From Motacilla alba alba (lineage: Eukaryota; Chordata; Aves; Passeriformes; Motacillidae): 64,000 nt of DNA. Where the stretch lies: assembly GCF_015832195.1 (NCBI RefSeq), contig NC_052030.1, positions 11,427,439-11,491,438 on the forward strand. Reading direction: 5' to 3'. The position numbers were made by a program, and so were the translations under genes. The notes under the pieces are model-generated. The model was not told the DNA's origin. It saw nothing but the letters and a program-made list of their open reading frames with translations, and searched no databases. Positions 13,001 to 25,000 of this stretch are shown here, piece after piece. Numbering within the stretch: the stretch's first letter is position 1; each line of letters begins with the position of its first letter.

Positions 13001-16000
13001 CAGGAGTGTGGAGCTGCCTGTCCAGAGCAAGTGGAAAGCACAGGCCTGTAACACACGTGCTGGCAGAGAATTAAGGGGACGACTGCACTCTAAGCTCCTC
13101 CAGCAACTTAATCTAAATATTCAACTTAATTCCTTAAGAAGTCTAATTACAGCCCTTACTGCTGCTCAAGTGATCCCTGAATGGGATATTACTCCCATTA
13201 TTAGCATTTATTACAGGATAGATATTCGATATCACTGTATTTGTCACTATCTTTACCAGTGAATGAGGGTGAGTGGGAAGCTGGAGACAAGGAATCTTCT
13301 CGGGCTCAGGTTACGCCCACTGCACTGCGAGGAAATGTGTGTGTGAGGATGGGAAGCACTTCTGAGGAACTCTGCTGGCTGTTGACTCACATCCTGAGCC
13401 CTGCCAGTTCCCATGGTACCGACCCGGCAGGATGAGCTGCGAGCGGAGCCTCATCCCTGCTCACAGACCCGGAGTCTCTGCGGGCCAAGGGGCACCAAGA
13501 GGTTCCTCCTGGGGATGGTGCTCTGTTCAGCTGCACACACATGCCAAGGCTTTGACTCATGAGCCAAAATCCCACCAGATTTAGGGACAGACTTTTCAAC
13601 CCAACCGTGCCGACTGCAGAGGACAAACTGTGCGTACACAGAGCCTCGCAGGAGAGCAGCTGCTTTTACTCTTAGCAACCTCCTGCAAGTATTGCAACAG
13701 AGGTGTTCAAGGCTCATTTTTGTTAATTCCCCTTCCCAGGCCTGTTAACAGCATGCCAGGGATTCCCTGGGCCCTGGATCCCAGGCAGAGCTGTCTCCAT
13801 CTCAGTTTTATTACTGAGTAATTAAAAAGGCAAAAAGCGTGTGGATAGCGACGGTGCCGTTTGGATGACTCACTCCTCTTCCCTTATATTGCTCCAATAA
13901 ATCCCTCACATACTTGTTGTAAATGCTACATAAGTTAATAAATAGTGACACAAACTAAGTTGGCCCTTCCCTTTCCCGGCAGGAGACACACATTTATCCC
14001 AATTTAAACATGTCCTGGCCATTTCAGCTGCTGTTGTGCAGCTCTACTAACACGCCCCTTTCTACCCCACAATTTGAGATCCATGCCTAAACACTCATGG
14101 GAGAACTCTTCTGGAACATGATACTATCCATTTTGGGAGGCTGAACTTCAGCTGAGCATCAGCTTTGGAAAACTGGGGTGTCATTTTTTAACAGCTGCAT
14201 TTCCCAACTTTATCAGCAAATACTGCACCTCTCACTTCCATCAGACAAGCCAGGAGGAGAGTCCATCTGTTGTCAATAGAGATGGAGCCCTTCAGGCTTA
14301 AATTTGCATTAAGTACAATGTATAAAATGAGTGCAGTGGAACAAAGCTTCTTCACACACACATGCATGGGGAAAAAAGTAGAACAGTGTTCTCTTAATAC
14401 AGATAATCAAAATTAATTTGAGAATTCTGGAATCAACACTGATTAATTTTGGCACCTGAAGTACCTTGCTGCATTCGCTGTGGTATTTCTTGGAATGGGA
14501 GAATGAGGAGTTAATAAAGGCAAATTTGGGTCTCTTCAGGCCCAGACAGGACAATTAATCATAACTCTTACTGATTAAAAAACAAATTAGAAAAATAATC
14601 AGTCACAGTGAATCATTAGGACACACCCACAGTCCAGTTAGTACTGCTGGATTTCACGCACACTCATTTGCACCAAACAAAATACAGCCCCTAGGGCTAA
14701 GGCTGTCCAAGATCCCCTCAAACAGCTCAGACTGCACCTGAAATGGTGCTGCATTAATGTAAGAGTCTGCTGGGTGATGCTGGAAGAAGCTGCACGTCTG
14801 GTTAGAAAGGAAAAGACTTCAAAGCAAAAAAGTCTCGCTTCCTTCCCTGCTCACCCCCCGCCCTTCATGCCTTCCGTTCTCTTACCCCACCATTTCAGGG
14901 AAGAAACGATGGTGATTTAGGCTCCACATACCATGTGCATCAAAGAATTCATCATCTGAGCTGTCATCTGAATCCCTGGCAATGCTCTGCATCCTCCACT
15001 CGGAGATACTATGGCGCGAGGGACTTGCTGGAAAAAACAAAAAAGCTTTATGCGAAACGCTACATCCACAAGACAGAGAGTTCCCAACATGATCTTTGCT
15101 GGAGGAAGAATCATGTGTTCTCCAAGAAAATTCACTGCTGCAATATTAAAAAACACAAAACCCCGATGATGCTGGTGTGATGTCAGTGTACTGCTTTACA
15201 GATCCTGTTTGTTTACTGTTGGTCGAACCTGCCAGCAAGATGCTACATTAAAGCAAAGCTGCTTGGATCACTCTTCTGCTATTTTGAATGGCAGCTATTT
15301 ATAATTGTTAGTAGGACGTGCAAAATCAGCTGGGTTTTAAAGTTTGCAATTAGGAAGGAAGCAGGCTGATTGGAAGCTCTCTCTGTGCCTCTCATCAGCA
15401 CACAAGCCATGCCTCTGCTTCGCTAACTTTCGGGTGGGTAGCTCAGCAGAGCAGCCTGGAGAGGAATAATCTGTTTTCTGGAAGGAAATTGCTTCCACAC
15501 AAATTGGATTAGAGATCTGTTTAAACTTTAAACTTGAATGATTTAAACAACATGCTATCCAACTACTTCAAAGGAAGCTGTTGGAGCAGCAGTCCTGACA
15601 GAGCAAGGAGAAACCCCAAAGTCCTTTTAGTGCTGTTTGCCCTCCTGTTCCCACACCTACCTACTCCCTTTCACTTTCGCCTCCAGAGTTCTCTGAGCTA
15701 AATATAAACACATTATGGCTTCTTCTTTTTTTTTTTTTCAGATATAATTTAGCAAGCATCCAGCCTGAGCACTTCTCGGCTGAAGTTGTCTCAGAACAGC
15801 CGCCTGCTGAAGGGAGCGCTGTCCGGAGAACGATGGGAGAGAGGGTTTGTCCCCTCGTGCCTGTCACACAGGGCACACAAAGCACTCACAGCAGCCACCT
15901 AACCCAGCAAAAACCTGAGGAGACTGACGAGCTCTCATTTAGCATGTACAAGAGCCTGAAAGACTCTGGTTACTGTGACAGCCACACGAGCCGTTTCATG

Positions 16001-19000
16001 CTATTGTTCCAACAGAGTTGAATATAGAAGTAAAATTCTTCTAATCTCCCACCTGGCTGTCACACGGAACAGGGATGGAGACCCTGTGCAGAGTCATGTA
16101 ATTGCAGCTCAGCAGCCCCCAGCGCCCACCCTCAGAGCAGCCAGCGAGGAGGTGGCGGAGCAAAGCTAATTCACGCCCGAGTGACGTCAAGGCACTCGCA
16201 TAATAGTTGCTAAAAATAGAGCACCTAATAACACATGGGAGGGCAACAAGGGTCCTGCCATCACCAGAGGTCTCGCTCGGGTGGTGAAGAAAAGGAAAAC
16301 CTTTTGGAGAAAAGGCATTTTTTTCAGCTGGAGGTGGCGGTGCGTCGCGACAGCCCTCTTGCTTCCATATGGTAATGTGCTGCCAGCATGAAGGAGGATT
16401 AAAATATCTGTGTGACGTACTTCCCAGCACATCACAATTAATTTCTTTCATTACTTTTCCTTGTAAAAGCCGAGACATTCTGCAGTTGAAAAGAAATTCA
16501 TGCTTTACTCCCAGTGAAAACCTCCAAGTGAAATCCTGAGCGGTCTGAAAACTCCAGCTCCCAGTGAACATGTCAGCAGTGGAAGAGGGAGTTTGTGCAA
16601 ACAGCATAATGGGAGATGGGTGCATCAATATAAAATCCTGGTGCAGGCAAAGTAGCCAGTATTTTTATCTTTATGCAGTGATTTATGAAGCATCTGGTAG
16701 GTTCTTCCCTGGGGCTCACTCGAGTGAGTCATCGCAAGGTAAAACTACTGCTCCTCTCTCATTCACCCCACGATGAAATCAGTGATGGAGTGGGAAATAA
16801 AAATGGAGACTCAGCTCCCAATATTTAGTGCATATGATAGATGGAGAGGCTTCACTCACCCAGATGTTCCTTCCACTGTCACTGGAAGAAGTGCTGCCCC
16901 TTGGGGTTTTCCTGGTTTTTTCCCTCTTGCAGTGAGAGCTGCAATTTCCCTGCTACCTGCAGCACTTGGCTAATCACAGAGGGAACTGCTGAGGGTTTGA
17001 GCCTTGTGGCTGTAACTCACCAGGGAGTCACCCCTCTGTACAGAACAGTCCAAAGAAGGGAAGTACAGCAAAACGAGGTGAGTCCCAAGGGAGAGGTGAG
17101 TAACAAAATCCAAGACTCAAAGCTGAGTCCTTACAGGGCATCCACAGCAGAGCTTTAACACCAAAATCCTGAAAGCTTCCTGAATGGTGTTTCAAAGGGA
17201 ATGTACAGTCCCACTGAATCCCAGGGAGAGGTTTTGTCTCCAAGCAGCTGCTGCACATCATCACCAGGGGAAGGCAGCAGTCCCCAAGCACCTTTGGGGG
17301 TTCCTGCCTTGACCTCCCCAGTAGCTGACGAGATGTTTCACTGTGTGCAGCCCCATGGAGCCAAACACCCCTCCTGAAATGACAGGCATGTGGTGGCACA
17401 GAACCCTGGCCAAGGAGCACAGGTACATCTGTGACACAGGTATCAAGGACAAGCAGATATCCAGAAGGGAACACCATGGAAGGGCCTTAGAAAGCCACCA
17501 GTGGCTCCTGAGTAACAAGGACTTGCTGCTGGCTGTCTTTTGAGCCTCAGTGCTGCCAGCCAGCTCCTGCCTGTTTCTCTACAGTGTTTTTACAGATTCT
17601 GTGCTTTTGACATTGGCAAACTCTGCCACGTGACACTGAGCCACAGTTATGGGGTGACTCGAAACCTTCTCAAACCCAAACCAGGTCACCTGAGAAGACT
17701 GAGCCTGCAGCAGTAAGATGCTGCAGTCACTGGCAGCATCTTACCTCCCCTCTTTGAAGACCGTGAGGACTTGGAGGAGGTGGACCATTGCTTGGTGAGC
17801 GACCTGCCGGAGGCTGCGTCGCTGTTCGCAGAGGCGTCCTCGGTGTCTGCAGGTGACCCCGTGCTGGGCTCCACGTCCTTCTCCCCAGGAGTGTCCTTGA
17901 CCCCGTGCTGCTCTGGGTCGTTCTCACCGCAGAACTGGGCCATCTTCTGGGCCAGCATCAGCTGGGCCTCCTTCTCCAGCTGCCGGATGTCCTCGATGGT
18001 GAGCCCGTACCACTCGTCCTGCCAGCACCAGGCCTGTCGGTGGGCCCGGACCATCACCTTCCGCAGGCCTGCAAAGCCAAAACGTCCCCGTCACCAGAGC
18101 TATAAAATGCAGCAACCAAGGTGTCCCCCTCCTAAAGCCTCTCAACACCACAGCAGGACATTGCAGTGACACCCAAGCCACAGTGCTGCAGGGTAGGACC
18201 TTCACACGCTCAGGGTGGCGACCTGGTCATTTCATCTACTTTATTTCAATCCTTCCTAATCAACCTGGAATCACTGAAATCAGCCAGTCTTCTGTCACTG
18301 GAAGGGGAAAGGGATTTTAACTTGGAAAGGGATTTTTAACTTTAACTTGGAAGGGGATTTCCTAATTTTGGATGGAAGACTTTGCCTGCCTGCTCCACCA
18401 GGGAGGAGCCACACACAGACCACGGTTTCAACTCCCTGAAGTTCTGGAAGTTGCAACATTTGGATTCCAACTTCAAAGTGAAATATATTACCAAGTTAAA
18501 AAAAAAAAAAGAAAAAGAAAAAAATAGAAAAAAGAAAAAAGCTACAGATTTTTTTTTTTTTAAATCCTGGAGAGTTTCAAATCATTCCTTGATGGATGCT
18601 CCACAGCCCTCCCCAGCTGTTACATTACAGAAGCACATCCCACATTCCTGTCCTTGGAAACCCGTTTTCTGCACCTGGTTTCTATGTATCAGTAAAACAG
18701 CACCACAAATGGGAGCTTCTGAGATAATGGGATAGAAAGCAAAGTAAGGGAGGGAATAAAGATGCTTTATTTTGCAGATACCATCTGTCTTTTGTTGCAA
18801 GAGAAAAATGGAGGGGGTAAAGCCAATTTAAAATATTTCAATGTGTCACATATCTGAAAGGAAGAGCAGCCTCAGTATCAACACACAATGCACCTGACCA
18901 GGCAACAGATACTCTCCCCAAGACTTAGACTCTCTCACTAACATCATCACCCCCAAGACTATTCAAACATAAGAGTCACTCAGGATTTTCACCAATAGTA

Positions 19001-22000
19001 CTCCTTAAAAGCTCACAACAGGTCAAAACTCCAAACTCCTATTTATTTCTAATGGGATCACACAGCAGTAACGATGCTTTTAAAGCCTCTCTAAATACAG
19101 ACCAACTGGTCCTCAGGAGTTTTTCTGATAATAAACAATCAATTAATATTGCCCCCTCTTTAATTACTAGGAAACTGAGGCAGAGATGGGTTGAAGGACA
19201 AGCCAAAAGCACCAGTAGGATTTGCTGTCAGTGGGATAAAGAGAGCAATCAACAGGCTACATTAGAATCATTTAAGTTTTGGGAGCTGCAGATTGAGGAA
19301 AGACATCCCTCACAAGCCACTCTCCATCTCCAGGAGCATGGCCACAGGGGGAGGGTCCTACCATGGGCAGGGTTTCTAAGGTGCTGCCAGCCACAGGAGC
19401 TTCCCTGCTGTACAGAAAACCTTGGATCCCACCACTGCCACAGTTTCTCTGATGTTCTGCCTAAAGATCCAGTTTGTTTTCAGCAATCACTTTTGTTTGC
19501 TTGTTTTCTCAAACACACAAAAAGCATGTTTTTGTAAGTTTATCTCCTTCCAGATCTGAGCACTTTATTGTCTGTTCTGCTCCTTGGTCAGTCCTCAATG
19601 CCACCAGTCATCCCAAGCCAGGCTGCCAGGAGGAAATGGCCACTGAGATCAGCAGCTAATGCCACAGACCAGCTCAACCTGAACTTCATTTACACAGCAA
19701 GATTAAATCTATCAATATTTGATGTATTTTGCTGACTGACTTTCAGAAGGGAGAGGCAAGTTTGAGCCAGCAGAGTGTGACCTTCTGGGGCAGAATGACA
19801 GCCTTCAGCACCTTAATTCTGTTCGACCTGAGCTGAGATTCAGAGTTATTTCCCCTGCCAGATTACTTTTTGCAGAACTACAGGAGAATGTTTTAGCCTC
19901 TTCACCTCCTGTTATGATTGACAACCAGCAGAGCTTAAGAACCAAGATTAAATTTGCATCACACCCACACTGAAAGCTAAGAAAACATTTCTCTTGCTGT
20001 CCCCACCACCCTTTGGACTTCCACACCCACAGTGTCCAATTCCACCTTGCTTGGAACACCTTGAAAACAGACTGTGATCAGACAGAAGTGAATGTTGCTC
20101 TTATCCCACAGCTTCCCCGTTCAAGGGCTCAGCAGGCTCCACTCCTGCTCCTGAATCCAGCCTTGATGTATCAGTGCCCCAACTCCTCAGAAATTCTCTG
20201 TGTAGAGGCACAGATGCCACCAACCACGTATCTGTGTTTTAATGGACTAACATCACAGGGAACATGAAAACCACCTGGGGGTAAAAAAAAGTCTCTTGAA
20301 GTTCCTCTCTGCCTTCTTAGATCTCAAACATCACCTGCACTGCTTCCTGCCAACCCACAGACCTCCCCATGTGCCCTGCTCACATCCCTTTGATTAGACA
20401 TCCCAAACCACCCTTCCTTAAAGCTCTGCTCCTTTGAAAATGGGATGGCACCACAGGGCTTCAGAGCTGCTGTGCCTCTACCCCTCCAGGTTAGTTAAGA
20501 AGTCCAAAAAACAGATTACTTTCCCAGCATTTGGCCTTCACCTGGGATGTGCCAGCAGCGCTGCATTTCTCTTTCTTACACAGGAGGAGAAAACTGGAGG
20601 AGAATGAGACTGTGCAGGTACAGAAGAAATGGAAAATGAAAGTCATGGCTTGCAGAAAAGGCTTCAGTGCTAGGGAAGAGAATTTGACTCTGTGCACAGC
20701 AGTGGGCACTGAATTCCTGCCCAGCCTGCAGCCTCCCAGCAGAGACCCAGGGAACACACCAAGTGTCCCACACAGCTACAGGGTGCCAGGATTCAGCCAC
20801 AAATGACAGACCTCACCTGTCCCGACACTGCTGCTCTCCCTGTGCAATGGGAAAAAAACAAGTCTCAAAGCATTTCTGTATCAAAATTTTAGAGAAAAAG
20901 AAGTTTTTTTTATTGGAAAGTGAAAAGGAGGGGAGACACCAGACCCAGGAAAGAGCATAATTGGGAAAAACTCTCTCTGGAGCAGATGCCCATCAGAAGA
21001 GTGCTGAGGGAATCTGTGGCCCAGCTGGCTTTCCTTTTGCTCCCTGGAAGGACAGAAGGTGTAAATGTGTCCTTCTCAGCACAGAAGTCCCTGTCACACA
21101 CTGCCCCAGCTGCAGCACAGGGTAGAAGTTTGCCTTGCCAGCAGGTTTTCCCCCTCCACTAACATGCCCCAAGCTTATCTGAGCCTTCTTCCCCAGAATC
21201 AGCGGAAAACCCCACAGCCTCATCAGGCACCTCACTGAAGTCACCCCGAAAAAAATAGGAAGAGGTTTTTTGACAAGGAGGCAGCTATCAGCTGGTTATC
21301 AGTCATTAAGTAGACTATCATTTCTCCAGAGTGCAATGCTTTGTTTAAAAAAACCAACCAAACAATAACACCACACATGCACAAATGTGCAGGCTGACTT
21401 CAGAGCACCCGTCATCATGTGTTGATTTAATTATTGTAACATTTCCCACTGTGCTGTGCAGAAAGATCATCTGTGAAGAGCTGAGCAGGGTGCAAACATT
21501 TAAATCATTTGATTTCCAGCTCACCACCTCAACAGCTCAGAGGCTGGTTGAATCCTTGAGGTGCTGACTGCTGTGAATGATCAGTGGTGCTGGACCCCAT
21601 CATACAAAAGGAAATGTAAATGACCATTACACAAGCCAGGGCAGAGAGGTGGCTGCATGTGAATTTAAAAAGCTTTGGTCTGTAGTTCTGTGCTTGTTTT
21701 CCAACATGAAATTAAAATAGCAAATGTAATAAGAACTCAACGGAAATAAATCACAAAACCCACCAACAAATGCTGCCCCTAATGCCTTCAATATCCAAAT
21801 AAAGCAACTGTTCAGATACCCATTGCCTCTGTACTCAGAAGCAACCTCCAAATAATTTTATAATTCACAATTTCCTGACAGTAAATGCAGGATGCCTGAT
21901 GTGCAACACTATTTCCCCGACAGTCCCAAGAGATCCTTTAACCTTGCTGGTACAATCCAACCAAAGGCCACCTGCAGTCACACCTGCTTGCTCCCCTGCC

Positions 22001-25000
22001 CTCCCTTGCTCAGAACCCTCACGAAGAAAAGCCTGTGGTCACATCCACATCATGCCAACAGCAACCTGCCTCCCCTTGGAAAGACACAACTCTACCTTTG
22101 GGATCCAGTGGGCAGTGGATGAACTGAGTCATTTGAGTGCTTTAGTGAAGCCAAAGTTCTGCAAAAGAGCTTTCAAAAACCACTTCATCACTGTGCAGCA
22201 ATTTGGGCATATTTAGCCTAGGACACAGCGGCTTAGACAAAGCTCCAGTTACTGGGATGGAACACACTTTGCCACAGTATATAATTAATAACCCATACAC
22301 AGTCAACACACTTGTTTAACAACAAAAGACTCAGAGCCCACATGCACCATTAGGAAGCAAGTGGGAGCAGAACATTATGCAGTGCCAGTCCAATTAAACT
22401 TAAAATCTATGGGAAAGGAGTAAAAAAGCATACAAATATTACAGCCAAGCAGACTAATAGCCCACAATCACAATTTTAGTCTGTGTCGCAGGCTGTCAAA
22501 GCACTGAGTAACTGTCCAATTAGTCATGGGAAAGAATGGCTGCTGCACTCAGAACGAGTGAGAACGTTTCAACACCGTCCCCCAGAGTTCCTCCCTCTGT
22601 GCTCAGCAGCCCTTCCACATTGCACAAGCCAGCCATCACTTACCTCACACCTGCTCTTTTTTCAACCCGTTCTCTAATTTTAGTTTGCTCCCCATTGGGC
22701 AGAGTTTGGCTCTTGCTGTTTGTTTCCTTGCTGCCTTGGTGACCCTGCACAGGGTGGGCTAATTCCCCAAGAAATAAAGTTGCTCGAGTTGGGAACAGAG
22801 GAACCAGGAGGAAAATGCCAAGGAAGAAGGGGTGACCCACCACAACAACTCTGGCTCCTGGGAACTTGGCTCACCATCAGGTGCACAATGCACGAAGGTC
22901 TCCAGCTGCTCCTGGCCACCAGCTGAAAGCCCCACACCAGGATCTGCACCTAAGCCTGGTCAGTCCTGCTGTAACCACATCTTTCCAACTTAGACATCCT
23001 CATGCACTGCTGGCTTTGGTACAAATGCTGTGGCACTTTGCCCACTCATGGCTTCCCCACAGCCATCCCAGGGCAGGGGGAGGCCACACAGCTCCTGCAG
23101 ATACCCCAAGCTTTTACTTTCACTTTTCACTCACTCGTCTTGCTTAAAAGACTTCCCTGATTTTATGCATCTTAACCACTTTGAAAAACACTATTTGCCA
23201 TCTTTATAACAGGCTGGAAAAGCTTTTGAAAGGCAGACAATGAGCTGGCTCTGCTCTCTGCAAAGCCTCAATCAAGAGGGAAATGGCAGGCAATCTTTCA
23301 CAGAATACAAAAGCAATATTTCTAAGGGACCACAGTTAATCTATGCCAAACACCTCTGAACTGGAAGAGTCATGTGCTCCTTTTTCATTTAACAGATACA
23401 ATGGAGTTGTTTTTCTGCCTCTGTGTTTTCCAGCATACACTAAATTAACCCGTGTCACCGAAACACCAAGGGAGTTCAGTGCAGAGAGGCACTTGTAACA
23501 CAGCCTACAGCAGGAAAAGCCTCCATCCCTGCCCAAAGAAAAGCAAAGGAGCTCTAAGAAAACAACCTGTGAGCATTCAGAGACAGGCACACTATTCTCC
23601 ACGGCTCTATCAGTGCTTTTCACATTAGCTCTCAGGAGCATGGTGTGACTGCAAAGAGCTTGAAAATTACTTATGCCAGAATCAGGCACTTCATGAAGAC
23701 TTGCACATCAAAAGCAGAGTCGTAGAGGTCACGCAGGAGGATTTACAGTGCACTGGAAGGTGGTAGCATCCTCTGCACATCCTTTTTTTTTGGCATTTTC
23801 TTTGCCAGAGGACAGCCAGAGCTCTGCCCTTTCAGAGGGAATGCTCCTTTAAAACACTATTCAGGTTTTCCACTTGGCCATAGAACCAGTCATTTGCGGC
23901 AAGGCTCAGAAACTGTATCAGGTGTTTTATAGATTTTCTGCAAAGAATAAATTACTGCCAGCACTGCCAGCACCTGTACTGTCTCCACTTAGTTACTCCC
24001 AGACGCATCCAATTCCTCCTTAAAAGCCCTGACCTAACAATGATGCATCCATCAAAGAAGGACATTTACTCACAACTCAGAGCCACACAGAGACCCACCA
24101 GCCCTGTCACAAGGCAGGTGGAAACTAGGGATGCTCCAGGGAGTGGTTTTCTGGAACCACTCAGGATGCTGAAGTGAAGCTTATTTCTTTAGGCAGCCCT
24201 TCAGGATGGATTTTGGTCACAATAAAGAAGACTGGCAGAGTTTTAAAATGATCTGGCAAGTTTATCTTGAAAAAAATTTTAAAAAATGAGAATGCAAGAT
24301 GTTGCCTACACGGGATTTGAAACCTCTTCTGTGGGTACATGTGGTTTGGATTTGTATGTACCACGATTATAAGGGACAGAATAACAGGATTTTTTCTGAG
24401 CTGACCCACAGAGTCATCAGATCTGAGAATCTCTTCACAGACGTGTCTTGGAATGTGATGCATTGCACATACCTCACCTTCACGTTTCACTTCAGTGCAA
24501 ACATTAAGGAGGGAACTCTGCAAGGCCATAAATGCTCACCAACATCGTGGATAAAGCGCTCGATTTTCGACTGCATCCCCCAGTATCTGAACTCCACTTT
24601 ACACAGTTTGTATGCACACATGATGGGGTATTTCCCAGGGTTGTTCTTGTACTCTTGAATCCAATCTTCTGAGAGGGGTCCTCTTTTAGTCTTCACTGAT
24701 TTATACAGCTTTGGATCCTCCTCAGCTTTGTATTCATGGGGAGGGATAGGATCTTTAACAATATCAATAGGATCTGTAGAAAGAGAATAGAAACAGTTAG
24801 ACATTTGCTTTTCCTGAGCAAAACACGAAAACATCATTTTTCATGAGTTATTCCTGTTTTAGTAAGTACCAGAAGCATTACAGCAATTTCGTTTCTTTTT
24901 ACTTACATTTAAACAACTGATATTTAAATTGTTTATACACTGCTGCTGGGCAGAGATCAGCTCTGCCAGAGGAACAAGCACACACAGTTCCAGCAAACAG

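Larger units (their letters stand above)
18069..24539 (-). other. PITPNM2 intron 4 (6.5 kb)
   Basis: Holds an imperfect short tandem repeat (18304-18366), an A-rich then T-rich tract (18498-18561) and a MIR-like relic (19143-19235). The rest is unassigned. Confidence 0.9.

Noticed and set aside
16041..16628. 195-codon open frame on the minus strand in intron 5
   Set aside because: No recognisable domain or family likeness, no splice support, and it lies inside a PITPNM2 intron. More likely a chance frame over a possible regulatory stretch.
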